64,000 nucleotides of DNA from assembly GCA_036362985.1 (NCBI GenBank), contig JAYGXS010000004.1:62291632-62355631 (forward strand), in the 5' to 3' direction. Shown piece by piece: positions 11,281 to 24,119 of the stretch. Source of the DNA: Ligula intestinalis. Lineage: Eukaryota > Platyhelminthes > Cestoda > Diphyllobothriidea > Diphyllobothriidae. Position numbers and translations under genes: made by a program. Numbering within the stretch: position 1 is the first letter of the stretch; each line of letters begins with the position of its first letter. The notes below the pieces were generated by a model that did no database searches, was not told where the DNA came from, and was given only the letters and a program-made list of their open reading frames with translations.

Positions 11281-12039
11281 CAGTTATTTTTAATCTGCGT
11301 CATCCATTTCCAGTATTTGTTCAATCACCAAGTGATCCATCCTTTAATGTAGCCAAAGAGAGTACTTAGCTGTCTATGGGCAGACAGTTCTTTGGATGCA
11401 GCTCCACATTTTCGCTGTCGCCTCAAGAGTCCTATTGTAGAAGACGGGACCCCTTGCAGTTCAACCGCCCTTCAAGTATAGTTTCTGCAGCAGTTAGGAA
11501 TTACTGAGTGTTACGTCACCAAGACGCCGCGTTTCGCCGAGATGTGATTACCCTCGGTGACCGTCCGCAGTTCTTGGGACTGCAACATCTTAGAACTGCG
11601 AAATATCAGAAATCATATACAACCTTCGGTCCTCTCTGCTTTCTGAAACGTACTCCGACACCAAGGCCTTTATTTTTCCTCGAGAGCCAATTGCGATTGT
11701 GTGATGCTGCTTGTTTGGTTTCACTCCGTATGACTTCAAGCGCTGTTCAGTCTGTTTCTTTCGGACTGTTTCGTTTTAACGTCCGCACTGGCAGGACGTG
11801 CGTTCAGACCTTGCATGTGAAAAGTGCCTTTCAGTCGATGGTTGATTGGTTACTCCTCTCAGGAGGGTGTTGGCCCATGCTTCATGCAGGGCTGCTCTCA
11901 CCCTTTTGAGATCGAATGTCTGTATGCATATGCAATGCCAGTCCTCAGCCAACCACGGCCCCTGTGGCCTGGTAGGCGCTGGCACTTTCTCTCAGTTCTG
12001 ATTCCCTGTTGGTGACTGCGTTCGTACTCCCACTGGGTT

Positions 12040-12670
12040 CAGGCCCCACCTCAGGTGTCCGAAAGCTAGGCAGTCACTATTCAGTGGGGTAGAGAGTGAG
12101 GTAGACCCTTGGCGCGTTTCTATCCTCACTATAATAAATCTGAATGCGCTTGAATCTATCACGGTGGCTTGGAGGGTTTGCCAACTGAAGGGAAAACTCG
12201 GGCCCCCTACGTTGCTGCTCCTTTTGTACGCGTGTGTCTGTGTATGCGTGTGGGAGGAGAGGGAGGACTGAGAGTCAAGCTGCAATGGCTCACTCTCAAC
12301 GTGGCCTTTACGGCGCTCCCGCGCAGGCGGGAGCATACCTAGCAAGACGGCTGTGTCAAGTGTGCGCGTGTTGAGTGTTTATCGTGCCAGCAATCTACAC
12401 CCCCCCTCATCCCCGGTCTTATTGACTTTGTCTTTACACCGGATGCGGAGGTGGGAGTGGTGAGCGAGTGAGTAGATTCTGTGCGAGTCTGCCTAAACTC
12501 CTGTTTTCTCGTGCTAGTTCTCTGCGTTGCTCTTGCTTGCTGTCGCTTTCGTGTTGCTTGCCAAATTCGCCTCAGTGTCTGTTTCGGCTTGCTTCAGCGT
12601 CTGCTGCGGCTGTTGGAGCACGCGGTGCCCATTGTCGAAATCGACGGGGGAACTGTCAGGTGAAACAAGA
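12040..12670 (+). repeat. Composite dispersed repeat (families A and B)
   Basis: The left half (12060-12350) contains the block with tcacggtggcttggagggtt that recurs at 14745-14920, 33030-33240 and 55130-55300 in the same orientation, and at 19150-19350 and 42940-43080 reversed. The right half (12400-12665) recurs reversed at 29065-29330, where both copies encode a similar Leu/Cys-rich stretch (LSVCFGLLQRLL). The two halves also lie together near 55130-55400, so they may be one longer element. I cannot name the class. Confidence 0.6.
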
Positions 12671-12940
12671 AGTGTATTCTCTCTCTTGTCTACACTACGG
12701 TCACTATCTGGGAAGTTTAAGTCGCCTGATGCTTTTTTCTTTTACGGTTTTGGAAGCAAGCATTTTTGATGAGTTGATGACTCATCCCGGCGGCAGTGAT
12801 ACCTAGAAACGTTTGCACAATAGTTTCTCCACCCATCTAGCGACCGTGTAGCTCGCACCGTAGCCGTATTTTACGCTCCGTTCCAGGTGATCACACTCGT
12901 CTGACGCTTCCCGTTTCTGCTACTGTTTCCTACTCATGTC

Positions 12941-13020
12941 TTTGATGATAAAACCGCGACGGATGTCGAAACGTCAGGCGAATAAACGTATTGTCCCAGC
13001 GATCGAGTCTTCTTCTTCTT
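12941..13020 (+). repeat. PLE-type terminal motif, copy 1
   Basis: Contains ttgatga, then ggatgtcgaaacgtcagg, then attgtcccagcgatcg. The same 80-base block is present reversed at 61908-61982. The pattern TGATGA - hairpin - GAAACGTCAGG matches the ends of Penelope-like elements and resembles a type I hammerhead core with one base changed (UUGAUGA for CUGAUGA). Confidence 0.5.
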
Positions 13021-13269
13021 GCTAAAGACTGTGATACGCCCGAGCACTTTGCACAGCTCGTAAGGAAGGCTGTCTTCCAGGGTCAGTTGTTAGAGTTCAC
13101 GCCATAATCAGTTTGCTGTTGACTGTTAATTATTGATTCGTTTTCCGGCCACGCGAATGATCGTTGCTTTTCTGGGGGCGGGGGGGGGGAGATTTTTGCG
13201 TGAGCTACATTATGGTGTTTGAGGCCTACGTGGTGTTCTCCTCAATCTCGCCTCGCAAACGTACCCGAT

Positions 13270-13760
13270 TCTAGGATTCGGAATCCGTACTTACTTTTTA
13301 CTTGTTACGGTTGCGATAATGCCTGATCTAGCGAGCCTCGATGATGTCGCGGACGGTACCTATCCATGCGTGACGATTGGTGGCAGCGGATCTGAAGTAC
13401 TCTACTCAGTCTCTTCTCCAGCTCCGGAGACCGAACACCGAAGGTCCAAGAACAACCCCATGTCCTGACGGACTGAGTCGAGCCAGGACTTGAGTTGACT
13501 CCCTCTTCGAAGTTTCCAGTTGGGTAACGGTTCCAAGTCGACGCAGTAGCACTGAGCTCCTGAGGTTGACAACAAAGAACGTGTCCAAACCACCTCAGTT
13601 ATCTTTCCTGAATGGCCTAGGATATCCTTGTGAATACGGCAGAACCAGGGAACAGGGGGTTTAGTCGCGTGATCGACCTGGCATGCATGATACAAAGCAA
13701 CATGCCCCTCCCGCATAACCGAACCCATCTTCACGAAACATTTGCCGTCTGACAACGTTT
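13270..13760 (-). mobile_element. RTE-like LINE 3' end relic
   Basis: On the - strand the frame includes SVRQDMGLFLDLR, the counterpart of the DTVRQDMEAVLG-type segment of RTE-like proteins. It is followed toward 13270 by a KSAAANRHAW-like tail and the spacer present in the other two copies. At least two frames are needed to read it, so it is a pseudo-element. Confidence 0.7.
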
Positions 13761-14689
13761 ATAAAAGGACAGAGGGAGTGACAACTCGACTGTCGAGCTT
13801 CGATGATGCCTACCGCGTGCTTTACAACAGACTGGAAGCAAACGTGGTGACTTGCGCAATTGAGTTGTAGGTGATGATAGACTTGCGCTGCATTTAACCC
13901 CATCCTCTTTCTTCTCTCACTCGAGCTCGCTGTCAAGACAGAATTAAGAAGACCGGAGGCGGGATCGGGTGACTGCTACAGCCAAATAGGCACCTAAGCG
14001 TGTCATCACACTGTCTGACTTACAACTAAAACTTCGCTAGGCTTTTAACTTAACAATCAGAGGGTAGGAGGCGGGGGGGGCGCACGAATCCTAGTTCACA
14101 CAGCATGGGCTTGTGTGCCTCTGAACTCAATCGTACACCACTTGGTCACAGCCTACATCTGACCAGGATTTTGCACAAAAAGAAGGATAGAGACAACGGC
14201 ATGGATATCAGCTCTCATAGCCTGGGCAAACTGAAACAGGAGTGCCATCTCGTTGGCCAGACTTTTCAGTTGCAATGCGGTACTGATAAGATGATGAGCA
14301 TATTTTGACTCCTAGTACCTCCGCTTTCTAATTTTGGTGTGATTATTCAAAATCCAAAACTTCCGAACCAGACATTCACCTCCGAATGCAAAATTGTCAT
14401 TCAGGTTCTAGTATGTAACACTATTTGCTATATCCTTGGTTGTTGTCAATTCAAAAATGCGTAAACTATTAATCGGCCTATTGTGTCTTAGCCCCTTATT
14501 GATTATTATCTGCTTCTACGACGCCCCACGAACACGGTACGTGCTAAATGGGTCGTGCACCCACAGTAAATGGCGGGGGGTGGGGCGTTGCACGCCTAGA
14601 GACAGGCTCGCACCGCGCCGATCGCCCGCGTAGAATGGCTGACCGACTCGGCTATTGTACTTGTGCATCGGGGGGGGGGGGGGTAGGGG

Positions 14690-14920
14690 CGCGAGAAGAC
14701 AGTCAGACCCGCGTCTCTATGCCGGTCAGCGCATATTCTCCACTATAATCGATCTGGCGCATTTTGAAAATACCACGGTAGACTAAAAAAGCCACGGCCT
14801 GAAGTGTTTTCAGCTGACGGGCTAAAATGGTCGTTCTATTGGGACGGAGAGTCAGACTGCAGTGGGTTCTCAATGTGGTCTTTATAGCACTCCCCCTCAG
14901 TAGGATACCGGGTCACCCTT
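14690..14920 (+). repeat. Family A dispersed repeat
   Basis: Shares the block around taccacggtagactaaaaa (mutated) and the downstream cagctgacgg and gtctttatagcactcccc segments with the copy at 12060-12350. Preceded by a 13-G homopolymer near 14670. Confidence 0.5.
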
Positions 14921-17900
14921 TGCTGTTTATGTGAGATTCTGGTCCATCTTGCCTGCTCCAGGCGCCTATGGCGTGCCTATACGGACTGTTTGTCTCTCTC
15001 AACGAATGTGCCTGATTTCACTTTGAGACTGCCTTACGCCAGGTCCCGTTTGGTTTTCTTGACCTCAGGCGGAGGTGAAGAGTGCGATTGGCGGTAACTA
15101 CGTCCGCCATAACTTTAAGCTACCCCCTGAGACTGTCACCTTCTGTACCAACCTGTTAGTGGACTTGGTGGACCTCATCGATGGTCGAACACGCACAGCA
15201 CTGGGCCTAGATGGGTGAAGCAAGAGAGGATGCCGTTAATACTATACAAGTCGGTGACTGTTACACCTCCATGCCTCGGGAGAAGTCTGCCGCTTCTACG
15301 ACTGGAGATTATTGACTCCGTATATGTTGGGTCTGCATTCTCTGTGAGGGTTAGTTCAATTCAGGAGCTGTAAGTGTACCCTCCGGGCTTTTCCTAGGCA
15401 TTTCTGTCCAGTTACATTGTGCACGACTCTCTACCTTACTGTTGATGCTGGAACCGCATGATGTCATTCTTTGCTTGAGAGTGACGCAGCTAATTTTTCC
15501 TGTGTGTATCTACACTAGACGCACCTTTTTTATTTTCGTCTCATTTCTTTCCCCCATTTCACGATCCCTTGGCATTCCGGTAAACGCAAAGAAGACAAAA
15601 CGGAACGTAGGATACCAATTGCAGTCCAAACCAAATCACAGATTTTTAAGGAACCCATTCTCACAGTCCGGGTTCTTGCCCCAGTCCCACTAGCGATCCA
15701 ATTCCTTGCTTACGTGTGTTCCGGAGAGCCGGGGGGGGGGGGGGACGAAGTGTAGGCTAGTTCAACCGCATGTTCACTCGCGGTAGCCCGTTTTCAAATT
15801 GCCATTTTCATTGACTGATACGTCCTCCTTGCAGTTACGCGTTTGGGGGGACTAAACTGCGGATCTAATCTTTTGTGCGCAATCGTACAAAATGTCTCCC
15901 GAGTAATAGTCAAACTTCGTGTGCCTTTGGAACCAATAAGGATCTTTTGCTCAAAGTTGTGCTTCCGTTGGTGGAGTTCTTAATAATTTCCGTTTTTATA
16001 GCTGTCGCATTTTCGAGTAGTAAGGCAGCCAAGTGAGCATTTCTCCCCTTTTAATAAATCATCTGGGAGAAGCTGGAGATGCTTAATGTGTGCGGGCCGA
16101 AAGTCGCAGCTCACAAGCCTAATTAACGGTTCGCGCCTTCGTACTTTGCCACCTGACTCCGAAAAAAGCAACGATCTAACATATTGTATATACCAATTTG
16201 ACTGCCGGTAATTTATGTTTGCAGTCTCGGTAGACTGTCGTTCCTCGACCTAGATCAAGCCGGTACGCCTATGCCCAAACAATTAAGTAGACGAACAAAA
16301 AGCTTGAACTATCTAGTATATTAGAACTCAACTAATAGTCAATTCTTGGTTCGGCTGTTATAACGCTAAACTCAATGACTGAGCAAGTTTCCGACTTCAG
16401 GTCGTCTCAGCCCCCCGGTTGGGCCATGGCTGACTAACAGAGCTTAATAAGTCCGAAACGGCAGTCTTAACCCCCCCCCTACCTTGAGTATGTTGGGGGC
16501 CTACAGAGTTCACTCTACGCTTCCATCCCTTACATCCGGGATTTTTTTTCCGTTGAGGTTGGTAGATGACCAGAAAAAGGAGAGACTACAACTGGGTCAT
16601 GGCTTGGATGGATTTAATGCAAAAAAACACTGATTCTGCGGGAAGACCACCCACTTAAAAGCCACACTCTTTGCTGATGGCCGTTTATTTGCCTTCATTT
16701 TTTCACACGTCGCGACTTTGGGAAGGATATCAGATTGAATAGTTATCGTTTATCTGACTTTTATTACCATTCCATGGGGATTCCCACAGAAATAGCGTTC
16801 CTTCCTCCCCTCTTCCTCTAGAAAATCATAATCGAGCCTGCGCATTTGCATTTAGATGAATTGGTGGGTAGAAGAACCATTTGTTTCAAAAGTGCAAGAA
16901 GTACCGACGGAGATGAACTATGCAATGTTTCTGTCACCGGCTTAATACTTTCACGAAATCTTGTGTATGCAGCTATACAAAATTGTTCAGGATTTGTCGT
17001 AAGCACTCGTTTGCCGGCACCGGTTTCCTTGGATCGGCCATTCCTCACCGCTACGGAAGCGCGAACTCAGTGCTTTTGCCTCGCGAGCATTACCTTTTTC
17101 ACTATCATGCCCTAGGTCTGTCGTTTCCGCACCAGAAGTTAAATTCAGCCACGCAATAGGACCCAACAAAGCGCCTCATTAACACTGCTCACACCCTATC
17201 CGGTGGGCATTCATTTAACGGAAGTCCGGCCGCTTCGGTCGTTCCGGTTTCTTGATAAGGTCTGATTGACTGCAGAATGCTTTGGGCTGGGCAGACGCTA
17301 TTGGGCCATCTATTTGCCTGAAGCCAGTGTGAACGAATAAAAAACTACTTTCAACAACAGTTCATCTGGCCGGGGGATTGGAAAAGCCAGAATTTGGAAA
17401 AGGCATTTACAATTGTACACACAGCAAAATGATTATTCAAATAGGCACTCTTCTCAGGCAGACCATTGGGCAGTTGGGCTTAGACAAGGTGCTTTGTGTG
17501 GATATTCGGGTGTTTTCAATGCATACGGTGGTCGTCAGCATTATGTTAGGGTCCTTTTGAAGCTGTGCAATGCAGGGTCCTGTTAAGAAAGTGACTCTAC
17601 ACAGTCTGTTGAAAGATGAGGTGTTTTTTTTGTACCTCTGGTCTTCGCTTTTTGAGAAGCAACTGAGTAGGGCGAAATAAATCGACTGCCGCAGAGTCGT
17701 TATGCGTGAAGCCACCGGCGTGGATCAGGCATGGCTGTAGGTGCATTACATAGGATTCATATACCCATTCACAACTGATCAGGACATATCTCTTGGTTAA
17801 ATATATAGTTAGTCATGGATTATATAAAAGTAGAACAACAGTTCGGCCGTCAATTTTGAAGATGTCGACCATATGCTCAAGAGCAGGGACGGTGACCGGA

Positions 17901-19149
17901 GAAATTGACGAGATTTAAGTAAAATTGATGCCCAACTGTCTACCTCGCTCTAAATTCTTACCGGTTTGAACCGGTAAAAAGACAAAGTTAACATGACCGA
18001 ACCGGATCGAGTGTAGGCCGATTTCTCCAATGCCGGCCACAACACCGCCTACAGTAGTGACACTAGTCTTTTGCGCTTGTACTACCGCACTATTTACGCT
18101 CAGCCACCTCCAGTAGGTGTCAAGACAGGCTGAAAAAAGCCAAGGCCGGTACTGCTACTACTAGTAACTAGGAGCGTAGCTGGGTCATAGTAGTGCTGGT
18201 ACTTTTATTAGTCAGCAGTGGCGCTGATTTAAGTCAACGCTGGGCTCATATTTCCTCAATCTCAACAAGAAGTGTGCACCTCGCATTATGCTATTCTGTT
18301 TGAAGCCCGGAGCACAAAAGGACTTCCCATGGTTTCCGAACTCTCACCTCTGTCCGCCAAAAGCTGTTACATTTTACTAAGTTTGGGCTAGAATACTGCT
18401 GCTATAGGTAATATGCCACCGCTAAGATAGCTAATTCCAGTAATCATTGTTACTAAGACCAGCCGATAATATATTCTAGTAAAATATTCATATAATGGTA
18501 TCAATAGCTGAAATGCATCCTGTTTTTACAGCAAGTATAAGACGTGGAAACATAAGCTTACGCGCGTTCTAAACTCCATCCGGGCTGCTTTTTAAGACGG
18601 CCAGTAGGTATGTAAGACTGCGCCATATAAAGGTATAATGACAGTTCGGTCGTTGATTTTGATGCTCTGCTTCAGCAAGCCGAAGGCAAATGCGATGAAT
18701 TTTTAAAAGTAGAGCACTGGTGCATTTTTTCTAGCAAGCATTGGTCGTCCATCAGTTGGACCACAACTTTGCCTCCGGTCAATTGAAAATGCAAGTTGAC
18801 TGTCACTGCTCGCGGGGCTTGTCTTCTGTTGGTCAGAAAACCAACTGCACCTAACTTTTGTTCTGATAGTGCTGGTGGATAAATGATCTGATTAATCGAT
18901 CTTGTTTACGTCAGTTCGATCGTCGCTCTCGACGATGTCCACCACAAGCTTCAGCTAGCTGAAGCAACACGGTGGCTCCCGCAGAATTGTAGTGAAGGAA
19001 GACTTGCGGGAAATCTACTCCACTTTCCCATCATTCCCACAAGTGGAGAAGACCGAAGATTGGACAGGACGCAGGCGGCTGGCGTGACCAACGCTCAACA
19101 CGCGTACTAACAGCACATCCCGCTAGGTAGGCTCCTGCCTGGGAGCGGC

Positions 19150-19440
19150 ATAAAGGCCATATAAAGAAGGAGCCATCGAGCCTGATTCTCAGTCCACAGT
19201 TAGCCACTCCACGCAACAGACAACCACTGAACTTACTGCAGTGTACAAGTTATCCCGTCAGGTGGCAACCCTCCAAGCCACGGCTTTTAGCGCATCGCGA
19301 TAGCATCAAGCGCATCAGATTGTTTTTATTGAGGAAAGAAAGACGCTGAGGGTCGACCTCACTCTCTCTCCCATCGCTAGCAACAGTCAACCACCTAGCT
19401 TTTTGGTCGGCTGAGGTTAAAGAGGCGGAATCGGCAACAT
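19150..19440 (-). repeat. Family A dispersed repeat
   Basis: In reverse complement it reads gcgatgcgctaaaagccgtg followed by gcttggagggttgcc, matching the + strand copies at 33030, 55130 and 12060. The flank at 19590-19640 carries attgttccaacgatcg, like the outer edge of the PLE terminal motif. Confidence 0.55.
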
Positions 19441-20166
19441 TGTTTAGGATGGTCAGTCGGAGTCCTGGCCTCGTCAAAACCTTGAAAAGCTTTTGCGACA
19501 ATATTTTTGTGGCATATTGCCTATCAGTGACCACTGATTTCATAAAATATCACCCCTTATCTGCGAGTGTCTGTCATAGTGGGCTCAGGTTAGTAAAATT
19601 ATTGTTCCAACGATCGTATCTTCTCTCCTTCTGAGCTGTTAACTGAAATTTGGAAGTACACTTTCCTCCCCCCTCATCATCGTCAAAGTTATGATCAGCG
19701 GCACCGTTTTCCTCTTATTTACCATTGACCGTATTTGCAACTACTACTTCTTCTGGTCATCGACGTTATTTGTGCTTTGCTCTTTTTTACATACGTCCTC
19801 GGAGCTTCGGGGATACTTTTGATGGTCTGACCTTCCGAACCCACGGAACTTGGTTTGCTTAAAGGCCATCGGCCCACCTTTAAATCTTAAGTGATCGTTA
19901 CCCGAGAGTGTGTTGTGGTTGTTTGTGGGTAATTTTAGAAGTGCCCACTTCCATGTGTCTGTTTCGGCGGACACAGCCCTTCAGTTATTGCCTGTTCCCT
20001 TTTGCAGACGTAGTTGTTAAGCCCGACGAACGGGTCGAATATGTTTCCTCCTCCGTTCACGTAGAATCTCCAATAGCACGTAATACTAACTCCTGGTCAG
20101 CTGAACCTATTAAAAGCAATGAAGCCTTTCTTGTACTTCTTTTAACTTTTCTTCAACCACATGCAG

Positions 20167-20750
20167 GCCGAGGAACTGAATCGTATCATGGGTGATGCTT
20201 TCAAATTGGCATTTGCGCGGCAGCGTCTCCGACAATCACTGCTTCGTACCGACGCTCCCACCGCTGCCGAAGACGACTTGACGCCCGCCGCGGTTCCTGC
20301 CCTCTCCAGCCTCCATTCGCCCCACGTGGACACTGCACCGGAGAGCAATGAAGCCGGCGACGCGGACGTGGAGGAAGACTACGACGAGGAGGACTTGGGA
20401 TATGACGTCTCAGAAGACGGCAGAGGCGGCGCCCCCCAACGCCACTACAACAAGCCGCAGATGCCGACCGCCTCTTGCAGCCTGAACCTTCCCCCACCAC
20501 CGTCCAGCACGCCGCCTCCACTGCTACCTACTGTCAGCGACAGTGCCTGTGTGGTGGACAGCGGTTTCTGTCCCACCAGCAACACAGGGCTGGCAACCCC
20601 ACCGAGTGATGATCACGAAGCGGTAGATGCACCGGCTGAGGCCACCGCTGTGGACTGCGTGTCACCGGAGGAGGAGGATGAGAGTCGATTACATCCTTAC
20701 CGGCTTTCGACGGTGCCCACTGCCACGGGTGATGCGGAGTTGCAGGAAAA
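20167..20750 (+). CDS. Exon E3 of PTB-SH2 adaptor gene: PTB C-terminal helix and acidic linker
   Basis: 194 codons plus two bases, phase 0 to phase 2, with acceptor caaccacatgcag before 20167 and donor GAAAA|gtatgt after 20750. It opens with AEELNRIMGDAFKLAFARQR, the amphipathic helix that closes PTB domains (Ala/Gly-x-AF-x-LA-(F/Y) signature). This follows directly on the CHIFATESPVK of E2. The remainder is disordered: an acidic run DVEEDYDEEDLGYD, proline clusters PPPPSSTPPPLLP, and many Ser/Thr. The ATG at 20161 lies in the intron and is not used as a start. At the splice to E4 the split codon gives Lys, and the sequence continues KFRRISTSH. Confidence 0.8.
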
Positions 20751-20948
20751 GTATGTATGGACTTGGATTTTCGCTCGTTCTATGCCCATCCTAGTATTTG
20801 ATGTACACCTCATGCATAATAGTTTTTTTTGTTACTGTTATGCTCCCCACAATTACCCTTTTATTATCGGCTGTTTTTAATGTCTGCTCAAGACTAAGGC
20901 GTTTCGCTCACCGCGATCATAATTTTATGCTTTTGCGGGAGTCCATCG

Positions 20949-21200
20949 TCAGAGAAAACCGTCAGCGAAAAACGAGTAACATATATAGGGGACAGCAGCC
21001 AATCCACCGTTATAGGCCGTGCTGATACGCCTGTGGGGGTGGTGATGCGGGCGCCAGCTCAGTAAATTGGTTGACTGAGTTATCGGAGGCCCAGGCTTCA
21101 GGTAGTTCTCGTTCTGCCTTGCTGCCGGTGCGCGCAATTATCGGCACGTTAAATTCGTGGACCGTCTCTATAAGTGTGTGGGCAGCCACTTGCGACAATG
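20949..21200 (-). mobile_element. Penelope-like element fragment
   Basis: The - strand encodes VAAHTLIETVHEFNVP, RTGSKAERELPEAWASDN and SVNQFTELAP, the conserved C-terminal part of flatworm PLE proteins after the GIY-YIG endonuclease. No reverse transcriptase part is adjacent, so it is a short 5'-truncated relic. Confidence 0.7.
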
Positions 21201-22247
21201 CTTCACTCCGTCTTGAAGTATGGATGGCTTTCCCTGCGTTGTAACCGATAGCTGCCCGCTTCCAAGGATGTTAATAGTGTATATTCGTTAACCGCTCTGC
21301 GGAATACTTTTTTTAACTTCTAATAAAAAGCAATACGTAGTATAAGTAGTACCAGGCTGTGTTGCGACCAGGGCATTTTTGGACCGGTTTAGAGCTGAAC
21401 CTGCTCCGTCCTTTTTTGTTTGTAATCACCTTTGTACCCGAATCAAACACAGGTCAATCACAATCAAAAACCGTCTAGCTACCTGGCTAAGCTCACCACA
21501 ATGTCTGTGTGACAGTTGCACACGGTGACGTTCGCTAGGAGGTCTACGGAATTGACCCAGCGTCGGCAACCTACCCGTGAATTAGTTTATAGTAATGTGG
21601 TGTTTTTATTCGTTTGTCCCTAACCACCGATTTGTTTCTACCTGTTTATAAAAAAAACTTAAAAATTAGGTACTTCTTAAAAGCATTTGCCTAAATAATG
21701 GGTTTTTTAAACATTGCTTCTTATGTAGCTATCTTTTGAGGTCATGGTTTCAGAATCAGCCGAACATGTCAACTTAATGCCGAGAAAAATGATTGTCCCT
21801 AACAAAACTCGCAGATGAATACGCCCAAAATCAATTAAAACCCTTCCTATGACAAGTCACCCCTTGCAAAAGCGGTGTTATTAGATACTTCGGCGTCAAA
21901 TACCTGTGCACTTTACCTTCTTTGAAGATTAAGTCGAGATCAAAATGGGAACCGTTGACCAGTTTTTCGAATTCCCTGAAAATTTGGGATGAATTTCCTG
22001 CTGAAAATGAGAGAACTTACTTTTCTGCATTGGCAAAACATATGCTTCGATATTTCTAAAACTGATAATCTTCTGTCTAAATTGACGTAACTTACCATGC
22101 TAACAGCCTAGGTACTTGCTAAAAGGCCCAGACACCCGTTTAGCCGGTATTCTGCCGCTGCTTGACACAGCTGCGAGGGCTCCAGCTCATCAGTGGGTCG
22201 CCCAGCTTTCCCTATCTGCTTTCTGGTTGATATACCGGTTTTGAAAG

Positions 22248-22425
22248 TTTAGCTTTTTAATCTCCAGAGAAATTAATTTGTGATCATGGTATGTATCAGT
22301 ATATTTAAGGTTTATAGGCGTAGACCAAAATTGTAAGTGTATGTTCGTGTTGAAACCCGTCAACTGATATATACTGATGTATACCGCGATCCGAAATTAA
22401 TTTCTCTGGAGATTAAAAAGCTAAA
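22248..22425. mobile_element. Fold-back / MITE-like element with about 57-bp inverted arms
   Basis: The left arm 22248-22304 and right arm 22369-22425 are reverse complements. The outer 32 bases (tttagctttttaatctccag onward) match perfectly and the inner 25 with few mismatches. About 64 bases lie between. There is no coding capacity. The shape fits a non-autonomous DNA transposon or fold-back element; I did not find a clear target-site duplication. Confidence 0.75.
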
Positions 22426-23164
22426 TCTTCTGTCTGTTTCGTCTCTATTTTTTATATTCATTGATTCTCTTCTATGCACTGAAAATGTTTGGAAAACGTT
22501 CGTTTATGGCTTTAAAGAGAAAAATTATGACATTTAGCGACATTCGATGTATATTTTCTATTATGGCCACTATTTTCGGCGTAGTAGGACAACTTGTGGT
22601 CCCGCTAGTTTATTGCTTATCTTTACAGCCCAAAACCTTGGTGGTCTGTTATTCTATGGTAAAACGCACACAGACAAGAAGTTTTAGTCCGTAGCGTTTA
22701 GTACCCGAGGAAATTCATTGGATATCAGGAAACGTTGGATTTGGCCCAATTCTGGCCCTATTTGCTCCCAGTGTAGTGATGTGAACTGAACTTCTATTCT
22801 AGTGAACGGCATTTTGCGCCTCAAGTCCAGTCAATGAACTAAAATAAACAACATCAAATGTGTCTGTTAAATCCCCCACTCAAATTTTGCCTTTCACATT
22901 TCATCAGATATCAAATTTTCTGTAGCTATGGGTACGTTGGTCATCTGACTACTTGTGAGACTCAGGGTTTAACTAAATTAGGAGAGTGATAAGGAAAGAG
23001 AGGGTAAGTAAGAATTTTAGTGTGGGTGTGCTAGGAAGGTCGTCGACTAAGAGCTCCACTTATGCTATCATGACTGTTTCAATTTGACTTCTTGCACAAG
23101 GTGGCTAATTGCGCGCGTACTAGGTGACCTTAGAGGTACTTAACAAAGTGTTTTTTTTGCGTTT

Positions 23165-24109
23165 GTGAGAAAAAAAAACACACTGCTCTGGCGGTGCACA
23201 AAGTTAGACGGAACCGACAGTCATGTTCGCGAACCGAAATCCAACCCTCGACCTCCCCGACGGTGGTTCGCGGGCAACGTGGGGAAACTCACGGCGAACA
23301 GAGGGCAATGGCAGGTAACACCGGGGACGTCATCTGTAACAAAATTCCCAAGAAACTTCATGGACCATACGAATATCACGAATCTCAATACTGCTATGGC
23401 GTTCCCGGGAAGCGACGCGCTCCGTAGTCGTCTGGTGCCCGGAGTGCCAAATATGCAAGCCAGTGCTCTCAACTTGAACAATGCTACGGCCTCCCCGGGA
23501 AGCGACGCGCTCCGTGGTGGCCTGGTGCCCGGCATGCCAAATATGCAAGCCAGTACCCTAAATTCGCGACACACTTTGAACATAGGTTGCTGGAATGTAC
23601 GGACATTGCTTGATCCCGGCCTTCGAGCACTTCTAGCACGCGCATTAGGGGACTATAAAGTAGACGTTGCCTGTCTGTCAGAAGTTCGTCTCCCAGACTC
23701 TGGAACGAGAGAAATCAAAGTCCCACAAGAGGATGCTGAGTACGTGCTCCTCCACAGCGGACCAAAAACAAACACAGGACTGCATGGGGTGGCAATAGCC
23801 ATGACAAAAAAGGTGCATAACACTCTCTTAGCGTTTGAGCCTATCTCAGAGCGGATTGCCACAGCCCGCTTCAAAGGCACCATTGCAAATATGTCTGTGG
23901 TTGCCGTTTATGCCCCAACATTGCAAGCGGATGAAGCAGTTAAGATGGAGTTCTATGAACGCCTTCAAGCTACAGTGGCCAGGATACCTCCTAGAGACTT
24001 GCTCTTCGTCGCCGGAGACTGGAATGCCAAGACTGGCCCGTGCGATGAAATCTCGAGACACGTCATTGGAAAATACAGATTGGGCCAACGTTGCGACAAA
24101 GGAGAATGA
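23165..24109 (+). pseudogene. RTE-like LINE N-terminal and endonuclease fragment
   Basis: 314 codons. Residues 1-135 are a low-complexity leader with a tandem duplication of about 33 residues (unit with PGSDALR..LVPG.PNMQAS, bases about 23385-23577). The apurinic-type endonuclease follows: LNIGCWNVRTLLDPG, VACLSEVRLPDSGTRE, GLHGVAIAM, AVYAPTL and GDWNAKTGP. The frame is lost near 24105, and the end of the endonuclease (QIDYILVPSRW, VGSDHVLVRA) is in the frame 24120-24413 and its overlap. Confidence 0.82.
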
Positions 24110-24119
24110 TTGGTAACAT

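Larger units (their letters stand above)
7730..20166 (+). other. Intron between E2 and E3, about 12.4 kb
   Basis: The intron starts gtagtt and ends cacatgcag. It contains RTE-like relics on both strands, dispersed repeats and a PLE terminal motif, listed separately. The stretches 7730-9290, 10150-10980, 13770-14690 and 15450-19140 show no coding signal I can name. Several short frames there (for example 16846-17115) have no recognisable motif. Phase 0 on both sides and the continuous PTB fold argue that no exon is missing inside. Confidence 0.7.

Noticed and set aside
14105..14308. A frame ending LKQECHLVGQTFQLQ that slightly resembles a PTB helix
   Set aside because: E2 and E3 already supply the PTB end in correct phase. 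This frame has no matching splice phase and the resemblance is short.
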